This document shows positions 1 through 9,432 of a stretch of 64,000 nt of DNA, piece after piece. The notes beneath the pieces were generated by a model. That model was not told the origin of the DNA. It was given only the letters and a program-made list of their open reading frames with translations, and did no database searches. Source of the DNA: Allohahella sp002354735 (lineage in GTDB: Bacteria > Pseudomonadota > Gammaproteobacteria > Pseudomonadales > Oleiphilaceae); assembly GCF_047946665.1 (NCBI RefSeq), contig NZ_CP172312.1:558001-622000 (forward strand). The letters are read 5' to 3'. Each line of letters starts with the position of its first letter. Position 1 is the first letter of the stretch. The position numbers and the translations under genes are program-made.

Positions 1-1332
1 CGTCAGCAGATTGAATCGATTCAGGAGAAGCAGGCTCGGGAAGAGGCGCATCGGCAAACCTGCAAGGTCGCCTGGAGTGACGCATTGCAGTCACTGGACA
101 CAGTCATCCCCGAGCTGGAGGCGCTGCAGGCAGAAGTGGCCACCTTGCAGCAGGCGCATGACGATGCTGCTGGCGACGTTCGCCAGCAGGAAATCCGTTT
201 GCAGGAACTGAGACTCGCACAGGAGGGTCTCAAGGGTCGTATCGGCGGGCTACAAAGCAGTCTGGCCAAGAGTCAGCAGGCACAGGCCAGGGGGCAGGCA
301 CAGCTTGCCCAGATGACCCAGACCCTGGAAAAGGCCCTGCACAGCATCCCAGAACTCGAAGCTGCACTGCCTGGACTGCTCGATGTACGCAACAAGCAGG
401 AGCAGGAACTGGCCAAGTTGCGGGCCACACTCAACGAACTTGAAAGCGAGATTCGTGAGGAGAATACCCGCTACGGCTCGCTGGACGAGGAACTTCAGGG
501 TCTGCGCAGCGAGCAGGAAAAGCAGCGCCTGGAGCTGGTATCGCTTCAGCACGGCATGCAGACCCAGATCGACGTACTCGACAGGCTGGAGGAGAGTCTC
601 GGCACTCAGCTTGAGCTGCTGGCGAACGATGAACTCGAAACCAGCGATCAGGCCGGCCTGGAGCAGTCGCTGATCGGTGAGCTGCGCCAGACCGAAGAGC
701 GCATACAGAAGCTCGGCGCCATCAACCTGGCTGCTGTCGAGGAATATGAGACTCAGCAGCAGCGGGCGGAATACCTTCAGGCCCAGCAGGAAGATCTTGA
801 AACCGCATTGACTACGCTGGAAGATGCCATCCGCAAGATTGATCGTGAAACCCGGCAGAAGTTCCGCGAAACCTACGACGCTATCAATGAAGGCCTGCAG
901 CAGCTGTTCCCAAAGGTTTTTGGCGGAGGAGAGGCCTACCTAGAACTTACGGGTGATGACCTGCTGAATACCGGGATTGCTATCATGGCCAGACCACCCG
1001 GCAAGAAGAACAGCACCATCCATCTTCTGTCGGGCGGCGAGAAAGCATTGACTGCAATAGCACTCGTGTTTGCCATCTTCCGGCTCAATCCGGCACCGTT
1101 CTGCATGCTGGATGAGGTCGATGCCCCTCTGGATGATGCGAACGTGCTGAGGTACTCGAATATCGTCAAGGAAATGTCGGAACATGTTCAGTTCATCTAT
1201 ATATCCCATAACAAGATAGCAATGGAGCGTGCAGATCATCTGCTTGGCGTGACCATGCACGAGGCTGGTGTCTCGCGAATGGTGGCAGTAGATGTTGAAG
1301 CGGCTCTGGCGATGGTGGAAGAGGCTGGTTAA
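1..1332 (+). CDS. smc: Chromosome segregation protein SMC, C-terminal part
   Basis: The frame is open from base 1, so this is the last ~443 residues of a protein usually near 1160 residues. The first ~300 residues are Q/E/L-rich coiled coil. The C-terminal ATPase head follows, with the ABC signature LSGGEKALTAIAL and the Walker B/D-loop FCMLDEVDAPLDDANV. SMC dimers with kleisin ScpA and ScpB compact and align sister chromosomes in the cytoplasm. zipA starts 58 bp downstream on the same strand, the usual gammaproteobacterial order. Identity is firm; only the N-terminal head, hinge and first coil lie outside the window. Confidence 0.97.
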   Translation, partial: RQQIESIQEKQAREEAHRQTCKVAWSDALQSLDTVIPELEALQAEVATLQQAHDDAAGDVRQQEIRLQELRLAQEGLKGRIGGLQSSLAKSQQAQARGQAQLAQMTQTLEKALHSIPELEAALPGLLDVRNKQEQELAKLRATLNELESEIREENTRYGSLDEELQGLRSEQEKQRLELVSLQHGMQTQIDVLDRLEESLGTQLELLANDELETSDQAGLEQSLIGELRQTEERIQKLGAINLAAVEEYETQQQRAEYLQAQQEDLETALTTLEDAIRKIDRETRQKFRETYDAINEGLQQLFPKVFGGGEAYLELTGDDLLNTGIAIMARPPGKKNSTIHLLSGGEKALTAIALVFAIFRLNPAPFCMLDEVDAPLDDANVLRYSNIVKEMSEHVQFIYISHNKIAMERADHLLGVTMHEAGVSRMVAVDVEAALAMVEEAG

Positions 1333-1390
1333 GATGCAGGTCTCTTACCATCTACATTTTCAATGCAAGACAAGTATAGAAGGCAGCTGA

Positions 1391-2635
1391 ATGGACATAA
1401 GTCTCCGTGAATGGCTCATCATCATTGGTGTCCTCATCATCCTCGGTGTGATTATCGATGGTCTGAGGCGGATGCGCCTGGGCCGCAAGGATCAGCTCCA
1501 GATGAGTCGCCGTCTCGGCGGCGATCTCAGTGATGCCTCGCCGCTGGATGAAATTGAGAATCCCGAACTACCAACCCGGGGCTTCCGCGTGATCCGCCGT
1601 GGCGAAGACTCAGTGAAATATGCGGAAGCTGCTCGGGCTTTTGAAGAGGAGCAGGCGCGCGACCATCGTGAACGTGTGGAGCCCGGCTTTGATGAAGAGA
1701 CGGTCTACGAGACCCATGATAATCGGGATGTCGACCCGCTTGGCTATAGCGAGCAGACGGCACTCGATGAGCGGGTAGACGATGATGAGCAGTCCGGTCG
1801 CGCCTATGCCAGTGAAGACTTCGAGGAAGACGACTATGGCAGCGAGCACATCGAAGATGACGATGTCACTGCTGATGACCGCTACGATGAATCGGTGGCG
1901 GATACGCATGAGCCGCTGATGAGTGAAGCGGATGATGACTATGCCGTGCCGGTCAGGCGTGATGCCGAGCAGCCTATGCATGCCGAGGACGATGATGAAG
2001 ATCGCGTATCACGAGGCAGTAGCATCGGTAGCCGGTCTGGCGGGAAAGCTGGCCTGGCAGGCGCAGCCGGAAAAGCTTCGGTGCCGAAAGAGGAAAATGG
2101 CTTCAGGGAGCGATTCCTGCAGAAGATGGAACCTGTTCGTCGAATGACGGAAAAAGTCCAGTCGATCAGTCGGGCAAAGCAGCAGCCCGCGAAGCCCGCA
2201 TCAAAGCTCCAGCATCTGACCGTAGTCAATGTCGTGTCCAAGGACGAACTTGGTTTCGATGGCGCGACGCTCGATCGCATTCTCAAGGCAGTGGGCATGC
2301 AGCGCACTGCCCAGGACACCTTCGTACGTCATGAGGATGATTTCGACGAAGGCGAAGTGCAGTTCACACTGGTCAATGCCGTCGAGCCTGGTACCTTTCC
2401 GAAGGACATGATCAGCTTTCGGACGCCTTGTCTGGCGCTCATCCTTGTGCTGCCTGGTCCTGACAACACCATCCAGGCCTTTGATTATATGATTGAAATC
2501 GCACAGGTCATCGTGAAGAACTGTAACGGTGAGCTTCGCGATTCAGACCACAGTGCCATGACGAGCCAGACTATCGAGCATCATCGTCAGTCCATTCGTG
2601 AGTTCGAGCGGAAGTCCAGGTCGGTAAAGGTCTGA
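1391..2635 (+). CDS. zipA: Cell division protein ZipA
   Basis: ZipA anchors FtsZ to the inner membrane at the division site. Residues ~8-25 form the single N-terminal membrane segment (REWLIIIGVLIILGVIIDGL), followed at once by the conserved basic stretch RRMRLGRKDQ. Residues ~50-200 are a very acidic D/E-rich linker, then a G/A/K-rich stretch. The C-terminal ~140 residues (from HLTVVNVVSKDELGFDG) match the FtsZ-binding domain. At 414 residues it is longer than E. coli ZipA (328), the excess being in the linker. ligA starts 7 bp downstream, so the two are probably cotranscribed. Confidence 0.95.
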   Translation: MDISLREWLIIIGVLIILGVIIDGLRRMRLGRKDQLQMSRRLGGDLSDASPLDEIENPELPTRGFRVIRRGEDSVKYAEAARAFEEEQARDHRERVEPGFDEETVYETHDNRDVDPLGYSEQTALDERVDDDEQSGRAYASEDFEEDDYGSEHIEDDDVTADDRYDESVADTHEPLMSEADDDYAVPVRRDAEQPMHAEDDDEDRVSRGSSIGSRSGGKAGLAGAAGKASVPKEENGFRERFLQKMEPVRRMTEKVQSISRAKQQPAKPASKLQHLTVVNVVSKDELGFDGATLDRILKAVGMQRTAQDTFVRHEDDFDEGEVQFTLVNAVEPGTFPKDMISFRTPCLALILVLPGPDNTIQAFDYMIEIAQVIVKNCNGELRDSDHSAMTSQTIEHHRQSIREFERKSRSVKV

Positions 2636-2642
2636 TCGCGCT

Positions 2643-4730
2643 GTGACCAGCTCCGCAAAAGAGGCAGAGCAGCTCAGGGCAGAGCTGCTCGAGCACAATT
2701 ACCGCTATTACATTCTCGACGACCCCAGGGTCACTGACAGTGAATACGACCGGTTGTTCCGTCAGCTCAAGATGCTGGAGGACGCTGACCCCTCGCTGAT
2801 CACCCCGGACTCGCCTACACAGCGGGTGGGTGCGAAGCCGAGCAGCAAGTTCGCCTCGGTCAAGCATCGCCTGCCTATGCTGTCACTCGACAATGCCTTC
2901 AGCGAAGATGAGTTCCGCAGCTTTCATCAGCGACTGGTCGGCAGGCTCAGGTCAGAAAATGTCCGTCTGGATGATGCAGATGCAACGCCGGGCCAGGAGC
3001 TGGCCTACTGCTGCGAGCCGAAACTCGATGGCCTTGCTGTCAGTCTCGTCTACGAAAAAGGCTTGCTGCAAACAGCCTTGACTCGGGGTGATGGCTACGA
3101 AGGTGAAGACATCACCGTGAACATACGCACTATTCCGACAGTGCCGGTCAAGCTGAGAGGGCATGATTTTCCTGATGTTCTGGAAGTGAGGGGTGAAGTG
3201 CTCCTGCCAAAGGCCGCTTTCGCGGAAATCAATCGAAGCGCCGAGGCGGCCGGTGAAAAAGTCTTCGCCAATCCCCGCAATGCAGCTGCTGGCAGCCTGC
3301 GTCAGCTCGATCCGAAAATTACTGCGAGCCGTCCGCTGGAGATATTCATCTACAGTACAGGCTATCTGTCTAACGAGGCGGACTGGCCAGACTCGCACTA
3401 CGAGCGCCTCACGCGTTTGCGTGAGCTGGGCTTCAGGATCAATGCTGAAATTGCTCTTGTCACCGGCGTCGATGACTGCCTGGCGTACTACGACGCCTTC
3501 GCCACGAAGCGGCCGGAACTGCCATATGAAATCGACGGTATCGTGTACAAGATCGATTCGAAGGCGATACAGCAGAAGCTTGGCTTCGTCTCGCGTTCGC
3601 CGCGCTGGGCAATAGCGCGCAAATTCCCTGCTGAAGAAGTTCAGACCCGTCTGCAGAGCATTGACTTTCAGGTAGGCCGTACCGGTTCGGTAACGCCTGT
3701 AGCACGGCTAAATCCGGTACTCGTGGGCGGTGTCACAGTCAGCAACGCGACCTTGCATAACATGGACGAGATTGCACGTCTGGATGCAAGACCTGGTGAT
3801 GATGTGATTCTGCGGCGGGCAGGTGATGTGATTCCACAAATTGTATCGGTCATCCCGGCGCCAGCGTCAGAGCGCGGCGAACCAGTTGCGGCGCCGACTC
3901 ACTGTCCCGCATGCGGAGCCGATGTGGTGCGTGAGGAAGGTAATGCCGTGGCTCGATGTAGCGCACCTTTAAGCTGCCCGGAGCAACGCAAGTACAGTCT
4001 CACTCATTTCGCGTCTCGTCGTGCTATGGATATCGAAGGGCTTGGCGAAAAAGTTGTGGAGATGCTCCTCGATGCCAGGCTCGTCGATACAGCAGCGGAC
4101 CTGTATACCCTTACCACCGAACAGCTCGAGACACTGGACCGTTTTGCTGCAAAGTCAGCTGCGAAGCTCGTCGATGCCATTGCCGCTTCGACCGGGGCAC
4201 CGTTCAATCGCGTCATCTATGCGCTCGGTATCCGTGAAGTCGGCGAAACGACTGCCCGCCTGCTGGCTAAAGCTTTTCGGTCGATGGCCGCGCTGCGTAA
4301 TGCCGATCAGACAGCGCTTGAAGCCATTCATGACATCGGTCCGATCGTGGCAGGCCATGTCGTCGAGTTTTTCGATCAGCCTGCGAATCTGGAAGTAATC
4401 GACCGTCTCGCTGCTGCTGGCGTCACTATGGCCGAGCCAGAAGATGCAGCAACCGGAGCCGGCGATGTTTCTCCAGGCGGCACTCAGGAGCCTGGACCAT
4501 TTGCGGGTCTGCGAGTGGTGCTCACCGGTTCGCTCGAGACAATGACCCGTGACGAAGCCGAAGATCGCATGCGTGCGCTTGGTGCAATTCCCTCCTCAGC
4601 GGTCTCAGCCAAGACAGATCTATTGATAGCGGGTGCGAAGGCTGGCAGCAAATTGAAGAAAGCTCAGACGCTTGGGATTAAAGTCATCGATGAAGAAGAA
4701 CTCCGCGTGATGCTGGCGCCGTTTGTATGA
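2643..4730 (+). CDS. ligA: NAD-dependent DNA ligase LigA
   Basis: LigA seals nicks in duplex DNA with NAD+ as adenylate donor. The GTG start gives 695 residues, normal for the family. Visible in order: the Ia domain with YRYYILDDPRVTDSEYDRL, the adenylation lysine in CEPKLDGLAVSL (residue ~120), the OB fold, a zinc finger with two Cys pairs (CPAC and later CSAPLSC, about residues 424-446), HhH repeats (IEGLGEKVVE, IGPIVAGHV) and a C-terminal BRCT domain (FAGLRVVLTGSL onward). It lies 7 bp after zipA, as in Pseudomonas and relatives. Nothing in it looks defective. Confidence 0.97.
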   Translation: MTSSAKEAEQLRAELLEHNYRYYILDDPRVTDSEYDRLFRQLKMLEDADPSLITPDSPTQRVGAKPSSKFASVKHRLPMLSLDNAFSEDEFRSFHQRLVGRLRSENVRLDDADATPGQELAYCCEPKLDGLAVSLVYEKGLLQTALTRGDGYEGEDITVNIRTIPTVPVKLRGHDFPDVLEVRGEVLLPKAAFAEINRSAEAAGEKVFANPRNAAAGSLRQLDPKITASRPLEIFIYSTGYLSNEADWPDSHYERLTRLRELGFRINAEIALVTGVDDCLAYYDAFATKRPELPYEIDGIVYKIDSKAIQQKLGFVSRSPRWAIARKFPAEEVQTRLQSIDFQVGRTGSVTPVARLNPVLVGGVTVSNATLHNMDEIARLDARPGDDVILRRAGDVIPQIVSVIPAPASERGEPVAAPTHCPACGADVVREEGNAVARCSAPLSCPEQRKYSLTHFASRRAMDIEGLGEKVVEMLLDARLVDTAADLYTLTTEQLETLDRFAAKSAAKLVDAIAASTGAPFNRVIYALGIREVGETTARLLAKAFRSMAALRNADQTALEAIHDIGPIVAGHVVEFFDQPANLEVIDRLAAAGVTMAEPEDAATGAGDVSPGGTQEPGPFAGLRVVLTGSLETMTRDEAEDRMRALGAIPSSAVSAKTDLLIAGAKAGSKLKKAQTLGIKVIDEEELRVMLAPFV

Positions 4731-4789
4731 CGGCTTACCACTCATGAACGAAATACTGGCTCCAAATGTGATGATCCGCGTGTTTTGAG

Positions 4790-4814
4790 CCAGGCGGACT
4801 AGAGCCCCGCCTGG
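4790..4814. terminator. Hairpin after ligA
   Basis: An 8-bp perfect inverted repeat (CCAGGCGG / CCGCCTGG, 9-nt loop) lies 60 bp after the ligA stop and is followed by AAAACCCC. It has no T-run on the plus strand, so it is a candidate transcript-end or processing structure rather than a classical terminator. Confidence 0.4.
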
Positions 4815-4865
4815 AAAACCCCTAGTATTTCCCGTCAACCCGAGTCATTCAAGAACATCTGGCCT

Positions 4866-7718
4866 ATGCCCCTTACTCGTTGTACAGCACATTCCACTCA
4901 GCCGCCTCGATTTGCCGTCGGCCTTAGTCCACGCCGGTTGAGAGTCCTGATAGGCCTCGTATTCCTGGGCCTGCTGACTGGCTGTGAAAACAAGGCGTCT
5001 GTGCCGAAGATGCAGATCTTCGGCAATCCGCCCGGTAACGCGACCATCGGTGTGGTGTACGAGTACCAGTTCGGCATCAAGGGTGGAGACGGTCTGCTCG
5101 AGTATTCTCTGACCAATGCGCCGCCCTGGCTTTCAGTGGAGTATGTCGAAAACAGACTGCTGCGCGGCATACTGATCAAGGGGACCCCTGGTATTTCCGG
5201 CAAGGGAACTACCGACTACGAGGGCACCACTGGCGAATTCGAGGGTATCGAGCTCAACGTCACCGATGGCAAATCTGTAGGACGGCTTCGTTTCTCGATG
5301 TCAGTACGACCGAATCAGGTTCGCCTGCCAAGTCGTACCTTCGTCGAAGGCGAGACGATGACCCGCCCACGTCGCCTGATCGATACCAACAGCAGTGGTA
5401 CGGAAGATCCCGGCGAAGTGTACGAAGATGAACCACTGTGTCTACTCGATGAAGCTGGTCAACCGCTCCTGAACGATGCCGAGCTGGCATTTCTGGAGAC
5501 TGACCTGTTCCGCAAGCTGACGCAGCGTGAACTGAACCGTCGACCAACGCTCCAGTACCTCGATCTCACCCTGTTCCAGGCTTCGGTTATCGACGTCGAA
5601 GGGAATTACCAGCTCGCTGAAAGTGAGTTTCAGGATAACTTCAGGCCGGGTGTCGACAGTGTGAGTGAAATTGTCATCCCCGCAGGGCTGACAGACAAGT
5701 CCCAGTTCGAGAATGCCAGCACGCTTGCAGAACTCGAAGCCGCGACGGGTGGTCTCAAGACTGTGCGGATCGATGCTGGCCGCTTCATTTTTCCAGCCGG
5801 TAGAACCAAATGTCATCTTCTGCTGGTTGTTGCTGACGACACCGAGGCTGAGCGCGAAGAGACAATTTCGTATCGACTGAACGGGATTGTTGGGGGCTTG
5901 CTGGAGCAGGAAAACGGCTCGGGCTCGATCAGGGTCAAGGACAATGAGCCGTCGGTGAAGTTCACCGTAGACAAGGCAAGCGTTGCTCGGGACGGTGTGA
6001 CGAACGTCATCGTAGAACTCGATAAGGCGCCAGAAGTCGATGCGACAGTTCGTTTCCTTGTTGACGAAGTGGGTTCCACCGCTGAATTCGGCGCTGATGG
6101 CGATCTCACCGTCAGGCTGCGTCCCGAGGATATCGATAGCGGCACAGTCTTGAGCGATGATCTCGTGATCATCGATGGTGGCTTCGAATTGCGCTTCAAT
6201 GTCAAAGACGATACCACCGATCCAATATTACGCACCGAGCGGCAGAAGCGCATTCAGCTTGTAGGGCAGCAGCCTGCTACAGGGCCAGCTGCACCCTTCC
6301 AGAGCGATCCGCTCGTGCAGTTTTCGGCCGAGCGGACGGGGACTATCAATCCTCCGCCTTCTGACACCACGTTTCAGGCCTTCATCAACGACTGGCTTAC
6401 CCCCTACGTGGCGGCTATAGGCCCAGCTGGCAAAACCCAGGGCTTTGGCGCGACCGTTCTGGACGAAGCCATTCTCGCTGTGGCCAGGCCGGGTGGGGAT
6501 GGACTCATGCAGTCTCAAATCACTCTCCTCGACCGGACTGGCGCTGTGAGCGAGCAGATCCTGCTGCAAAGCCCTGGACTGAATGTTGAAATAAAGGACG
6601 TTGCATACCGCTCCGCAGGCACGCTGGAGCGGGAAGATTTCGTGGAGGAAGTATTTACCCTCCTTGAAGTTGACGGTCTTTTCACCGGTCCGCTGGATCG
6701 CCTTGGTCCGGATGAGCTTGGGTCGGGCGACCTTGTCGTGCAGAAGCTGAGACGACTCAATCGGTCTGGTGGCTTCCGTGTGGTCTGGCAAAAGCAGTTT
6801 GGCACCATATTCAATGAGTATGGCGGAGCACTTGCTGTTGACCGTGATGGCGGCGTCTACGTTGCAGGCGGCACGAAGGGTGATGCCCGCAGGGAAAATC
6901 AGGGTGGCTACGACGCCTACCTGACCAGGCTTTCAGCCAACGGCGAACAATTATTCGAGCAGCAGCGCGGCGGCGAAGCTGAAGAGGTTTATAACGCGGC
7001 GGTGAGTGTCGGTGGGTCCGATGTGGCCGTGGCGGGCACACTGGACAGTACCAGCATAACGAGTGACTCCACCAACCTCCTGGATATTTTGGTCGCATCC
7101 TTCAGTGACGAAGGGACGGTGACCCGTGCCGACCAGTTTGGTACGGCTTTCGATGAAGTTGGCCTCTCCATATCCGGCGTCGACCGTGGGTTCGTAGTGG
7201 TCGGCGAGACAAATGGCGCCATCGACCTCAGCCTTGTGAAGAATGATCGCCTCACCGATGCATTTGCGCTGTACTATCCAACGCTCGCTGCACCGGAGGC
7301 TGTCATGCAGCTGGTTTCGCCGGGTGCAGACGGTGCCGCGGACTCCGACGCGCTAGAAGAGCAGACCTACTTCGGTGGCTACACCGGGGGCAAACTTTTT
7401 GAAGGTCAGACTTTCTATGGCGATATCGATGCCTGGAGCGCCCGTTACGACATTCGTGATAACGAGGAGATCAATCGTCGACGCTTCTTCAAGGTGTGGG
7501 AGCGACAGCGTGGTACTGCTGGTGCCGAGCGTCTGGTCAAGCTGGACGCCCTCGAGTCCGCGAAGATGTTCGAGGTGATCGAGTACAACGTCGGCGGTGA
7601 GAACTACGTGAGCATAGCGCCTGTCGGGACGCTGGACGGTGGAGATCTGGCCAGCTGTAACCCGGCCATCAATCCTGACTGTCCGCCTCAGCCGGTTCCA
7701 CCTGTCGAAGGCGAGTAG
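4866..7718 (+). CDS. Large lipoprotein with Ig-like, Calx-beta-like and propeller-type regions
   Basis: A 950-residue secreted lipoprotein of unknown role. A signal peptide ends in the lipobox LLTGC (Cys ~40). Residues ~53-115 resemble a putative Ig (He_PIG) fold (PGNATIGVVYEYQFGIKGGDG). A segment near 355-440 (NEPSVKFTVDKASVARDGVTN) resembles Calx-beta repeats. The C-terminal ~350 residues hold SBBP-like propeller repeats such as GGVYVAGGTKGD and GGYDAYLTRLSANGEQLF. The end is Cys/Pro rich (CNPAINPDCPPQPVPP). It is transcribed away from ligA and its 3' end overlaps the convergent mnmC-like gene by 31 bp. Domain names rest on motif reading; surface exposure is inferred. Confidence 0.75.
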   Translation: MPLTRCTAHSTQPPRFAVGLSPRRLRVLIGLVFLGLLTGCENKASVPKMQIFGNPPGNATIGVVYEYQFGIKGGDGLLEYSLTNAPPWLSVEYVENRLLRGILIKGTPGISGKGTTDYEGTTGEFEGIELNVTDGKSVGRLRFSMSVRPNQVRLPSRTFVEGETMTRPRRLIDTNSSGTEDPGEVYEDEPLCLLDEAGQPLLNDAELAFLETDLFRKLTQRELNRRPTLQYLDLTLFQASVIDVEGNYQLAESEFQDNFRPGVDSVSEIVIPAGLTDKSQFENASTLAELEAATGGLKTVRIDAGRFIFPAGRTKCHLLLVVADDTEAEREETISYRLNGIVGGLLEQENGSGSIRVKDNEPSVKFTVDKASVARDGVTNVIVELDKAPEVDATVRFLVDEVGSTAEFGADGDLTVRLRPEDIDSGTVLSDDLVIIDGGFELRFNVKDDTTDPILRTERQKRIQLVGQQPATGPAAPFQSDPLVQFSAERTGTINPPPSDTTFQAFINDWLTPYVAAIGPAGKTQGFGATVLDEAILAVARPGGDGLMQSQITLLDRTGAVSEQILLQSPGLNVEIKDVAYRSAGTLEREDFVEEVFTLLEVDGLFTGPLDRLGPDELGSGDLVVQKLRRLNRSGGFRVVWQKQFGTIFNEYGGALAVDRDGGVYVAGGTKGDARRENQGGYDAYLTRLSANGEQLFEQQRGGEAEEVYNAAVSVGGSDVAVAGTLDSTSITSDSTNLLDILVASFSDEGTVTRADQFGTAFDEVGLSISGVDRGFVVVGETNGAIDLSLVKNDRLTDAFALYYPTLAAPEAVMQLVSPGADGAADSDALEEQTYFGGYTGGKLFEGQTFYGDIDAWSARYDIRDNEEINRRRFFKVWERQRGTAGAERLVKLDALESAKMFEVIEYNVGGENYVSIAPVGTLDGGDLASCNPAINPDCPPQPVPPVEGE

Positions 7719-9280
7719 CCTTTCAAAGCGGCCCTGCGCGCCCAGCGATCAGGGTCTATACCCTCGGCTAGATCGGGCTCCAGGGGCGTCGGTTCCGCGA
7801 GGATGGCGCAGGCCAGTTGCTCGGCCAGGAGCGGCGCCAGTGCCAGGCCCTTTGATCCGAATGCGGTCATGTACCAAAGCCGACCCTCCTGACAGAGTGT
7901 TTCGGCTAGGCTGTGGTTCTGGCTGGCACTGTTGCGACCGTGTGGAATTCGAGCGTTTCCAACCACCGGCATGTAATCTGTCGATGCACAACGAATGGCT
8001 GCGCGCTCTTCACGGCTGATGCCAGTGCTGTCAAGCTGAGCTGCCAGTTCCGGCAGAGTCCTGGCCAGCTGTCGGCTGTTGTCGCTCATTTCCTCCTCGC
8101 TGATGCCCCTATCGCTTCTATTGACGGCGTAACTTGCCCCAAAGGTCAGCCATACCGTGCTATCCGTATTCAGCAGTGGTGGCATGACGTAGCCGTCGCC
8201 GCTTAGCACCTGGTTGGGCATCTGTGCCATGCTCAGCGTGTTGTCAGCGGCGATACACACTGAGCTGATCTGCCCGCGGATCGGGCGCAGGGGCAGGTGA
8301 GTTGGCGCCAGCTCATCGCCCGCCTGAGGATGTCCCCCAGCCCACACCACCGCATCCCAATCTCCGGTCTGAACACTCTGGTGAGTGAGCACCTGAATGT
8401 CGTGGGCCGCCAGAAGATGCTCACACAGCTTCGCCGGTTCCAGGGTGCCACCCTGCGGCATCGCCGCAGCCGGACAGTCGAGATCCGCGCCTGCCAGCCG
8501 CGCGGCATCCCGGAAACTGAGTGATCGGATGAAGCGCTCCGGATAAACCGCCTGCTGATGAAGCTGGCTCATACGAGCCCGTTCACGCTCATTCTGCGCG
8601 AGATGCAGGACCCCGCAGTGCTGCCACGGCGGCCGTGGTCCTGCTTCAGAATGTGACTCTCGGCCAAATTGTCGCTGATAGAAGCGATGTGCGAATTGAT
8701 AGCTGAGTACATGGAGGCGGTTCTCGCGCGACCAGGCCAGAGCAGGCTTGATATACAGCGCGCCCTGTCGGTTGCCCGAAGCACCAGTGTGCGCCAATGC
8801 GCTGCGTTCAAATACGCTCACTCGAGCACCCCTGGACGCAAGGGCATGCGCCAAATTGCAACCAGCCAGCCCACTACCGAGTATTGCGATACGAGGCGCC
8901 TTGATATCGTGGCGGCGAGTAATACGGCACCCGTCGAGCTGTTCTGGCAGCCACGGGCCGCAAGCCAGCGACGCTGAGTCTTTCGACACCAGCAGGTCGA
9001 GGACCACACGACCATCGGCCAGGACCAGGCGTTGGCTGGCGAAGAAGGGTAGGGGTAACTCTCGTTGGAAGTCCCTCATTATATGCTGCCGCGAGGACGT
9101 GGACGGCAGGAGATGGCTGAACTGCTGAGCATCCCCGAGCCACTCCAATAGCTCGCTCAAGGCTTCAGGGGCAAGGAGATGACTCACGCGTGCCCTGCAA
9201 TATAACCTGGAGGTCCGTGGGGCTGTCTCAATGAACCGTGAACCCAAGGCCAGCAGGAGCAGTGGAAAAGCCATATTCAA
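7688..9280 (-). CDS. mnmC: MnmC-like FAD-dependent oxidoreductase with eroded methyltransferase half
   Basis: The C-terminal ~390 residues match the FAD domain of MnmC, which turns cmnm5s2U into nm5s2U at the tRNA wobble base: GSGLAGCNLAHALASRGARVS for FAD binding, GASGNRQGALY, and C-terminal GSKGLALAPLLAEQLA. The first ~130 residues align only loosely with the MnmC methyltransferase domain. The expected GFGTGLNF motif reads like DFSSLNMAF, and the LDGFAPAKNP region after LDLLV is missing. The frame is open upstream to ~9475 with protein-like sequence but has no ATG there, so the start (TTG 9280, ATG 9274, or an earlier non-ATG codon) is uncertain. The first half of the modification step may be lost. 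Confidence 0.8.
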   Translation of the reverse strand: MNMAFPLLLLALGSRFIETAPRTSRLYCRARVSHLLAPEALSELLEWLGDAQQFSHLLPSTSSRQHIMRDFQRELPLPFFASQRLVLADGRVVLDLLVSKDSASLACGPWLPEQLDGCRITRRHDIKAPRIAILGSGLAGCNLAHALASRGARVSVFERSALAHTGASGNRQGALYIKPALAWSRENRLHVLSYQFAHRFYQRQFGRESHSEAGPRPPWQHCGVLHLAQNERERARMSQLHQQAVYPERFIRSLSFRDAARLAGADLDCPAAAMPQGGTLEPAKLCEHLLAAHDIQVLTHQSVQTGDWDAVVWAGGHPQAGDELAPTHLPLRPIRGQISSVCIAADNTLSMAQMPNQVLSGDGYVMPPLLNTDSTVWLTFGASYAVNRSDRGISEEEMSDNSRQLARTLPELAAQLDSTGISREERAAIRCASTDYMPVVGNARIPHGRNSASQNHSLAETLCQEGRLWYMTAFGSKGLALAPLLAEQLACAILAEPTPLEPDLAEGIDPDRWARRAALKGYSPSTGGTG

Positions 9281-9432
9281 TGAGGAAAAATCGGCCTCGA
9301 AAACAGCGGCTGGCGCGGTCGATACCGCAGCTACATGATCCAGCCAGTCAGCGTCAATCGCATGGGCCAGCGTCTCGAGTCGACTTCGAAGCGCAGGACT
9401 CAGCGTCTTATCGGCCGCAAAGAATGGTGTGC

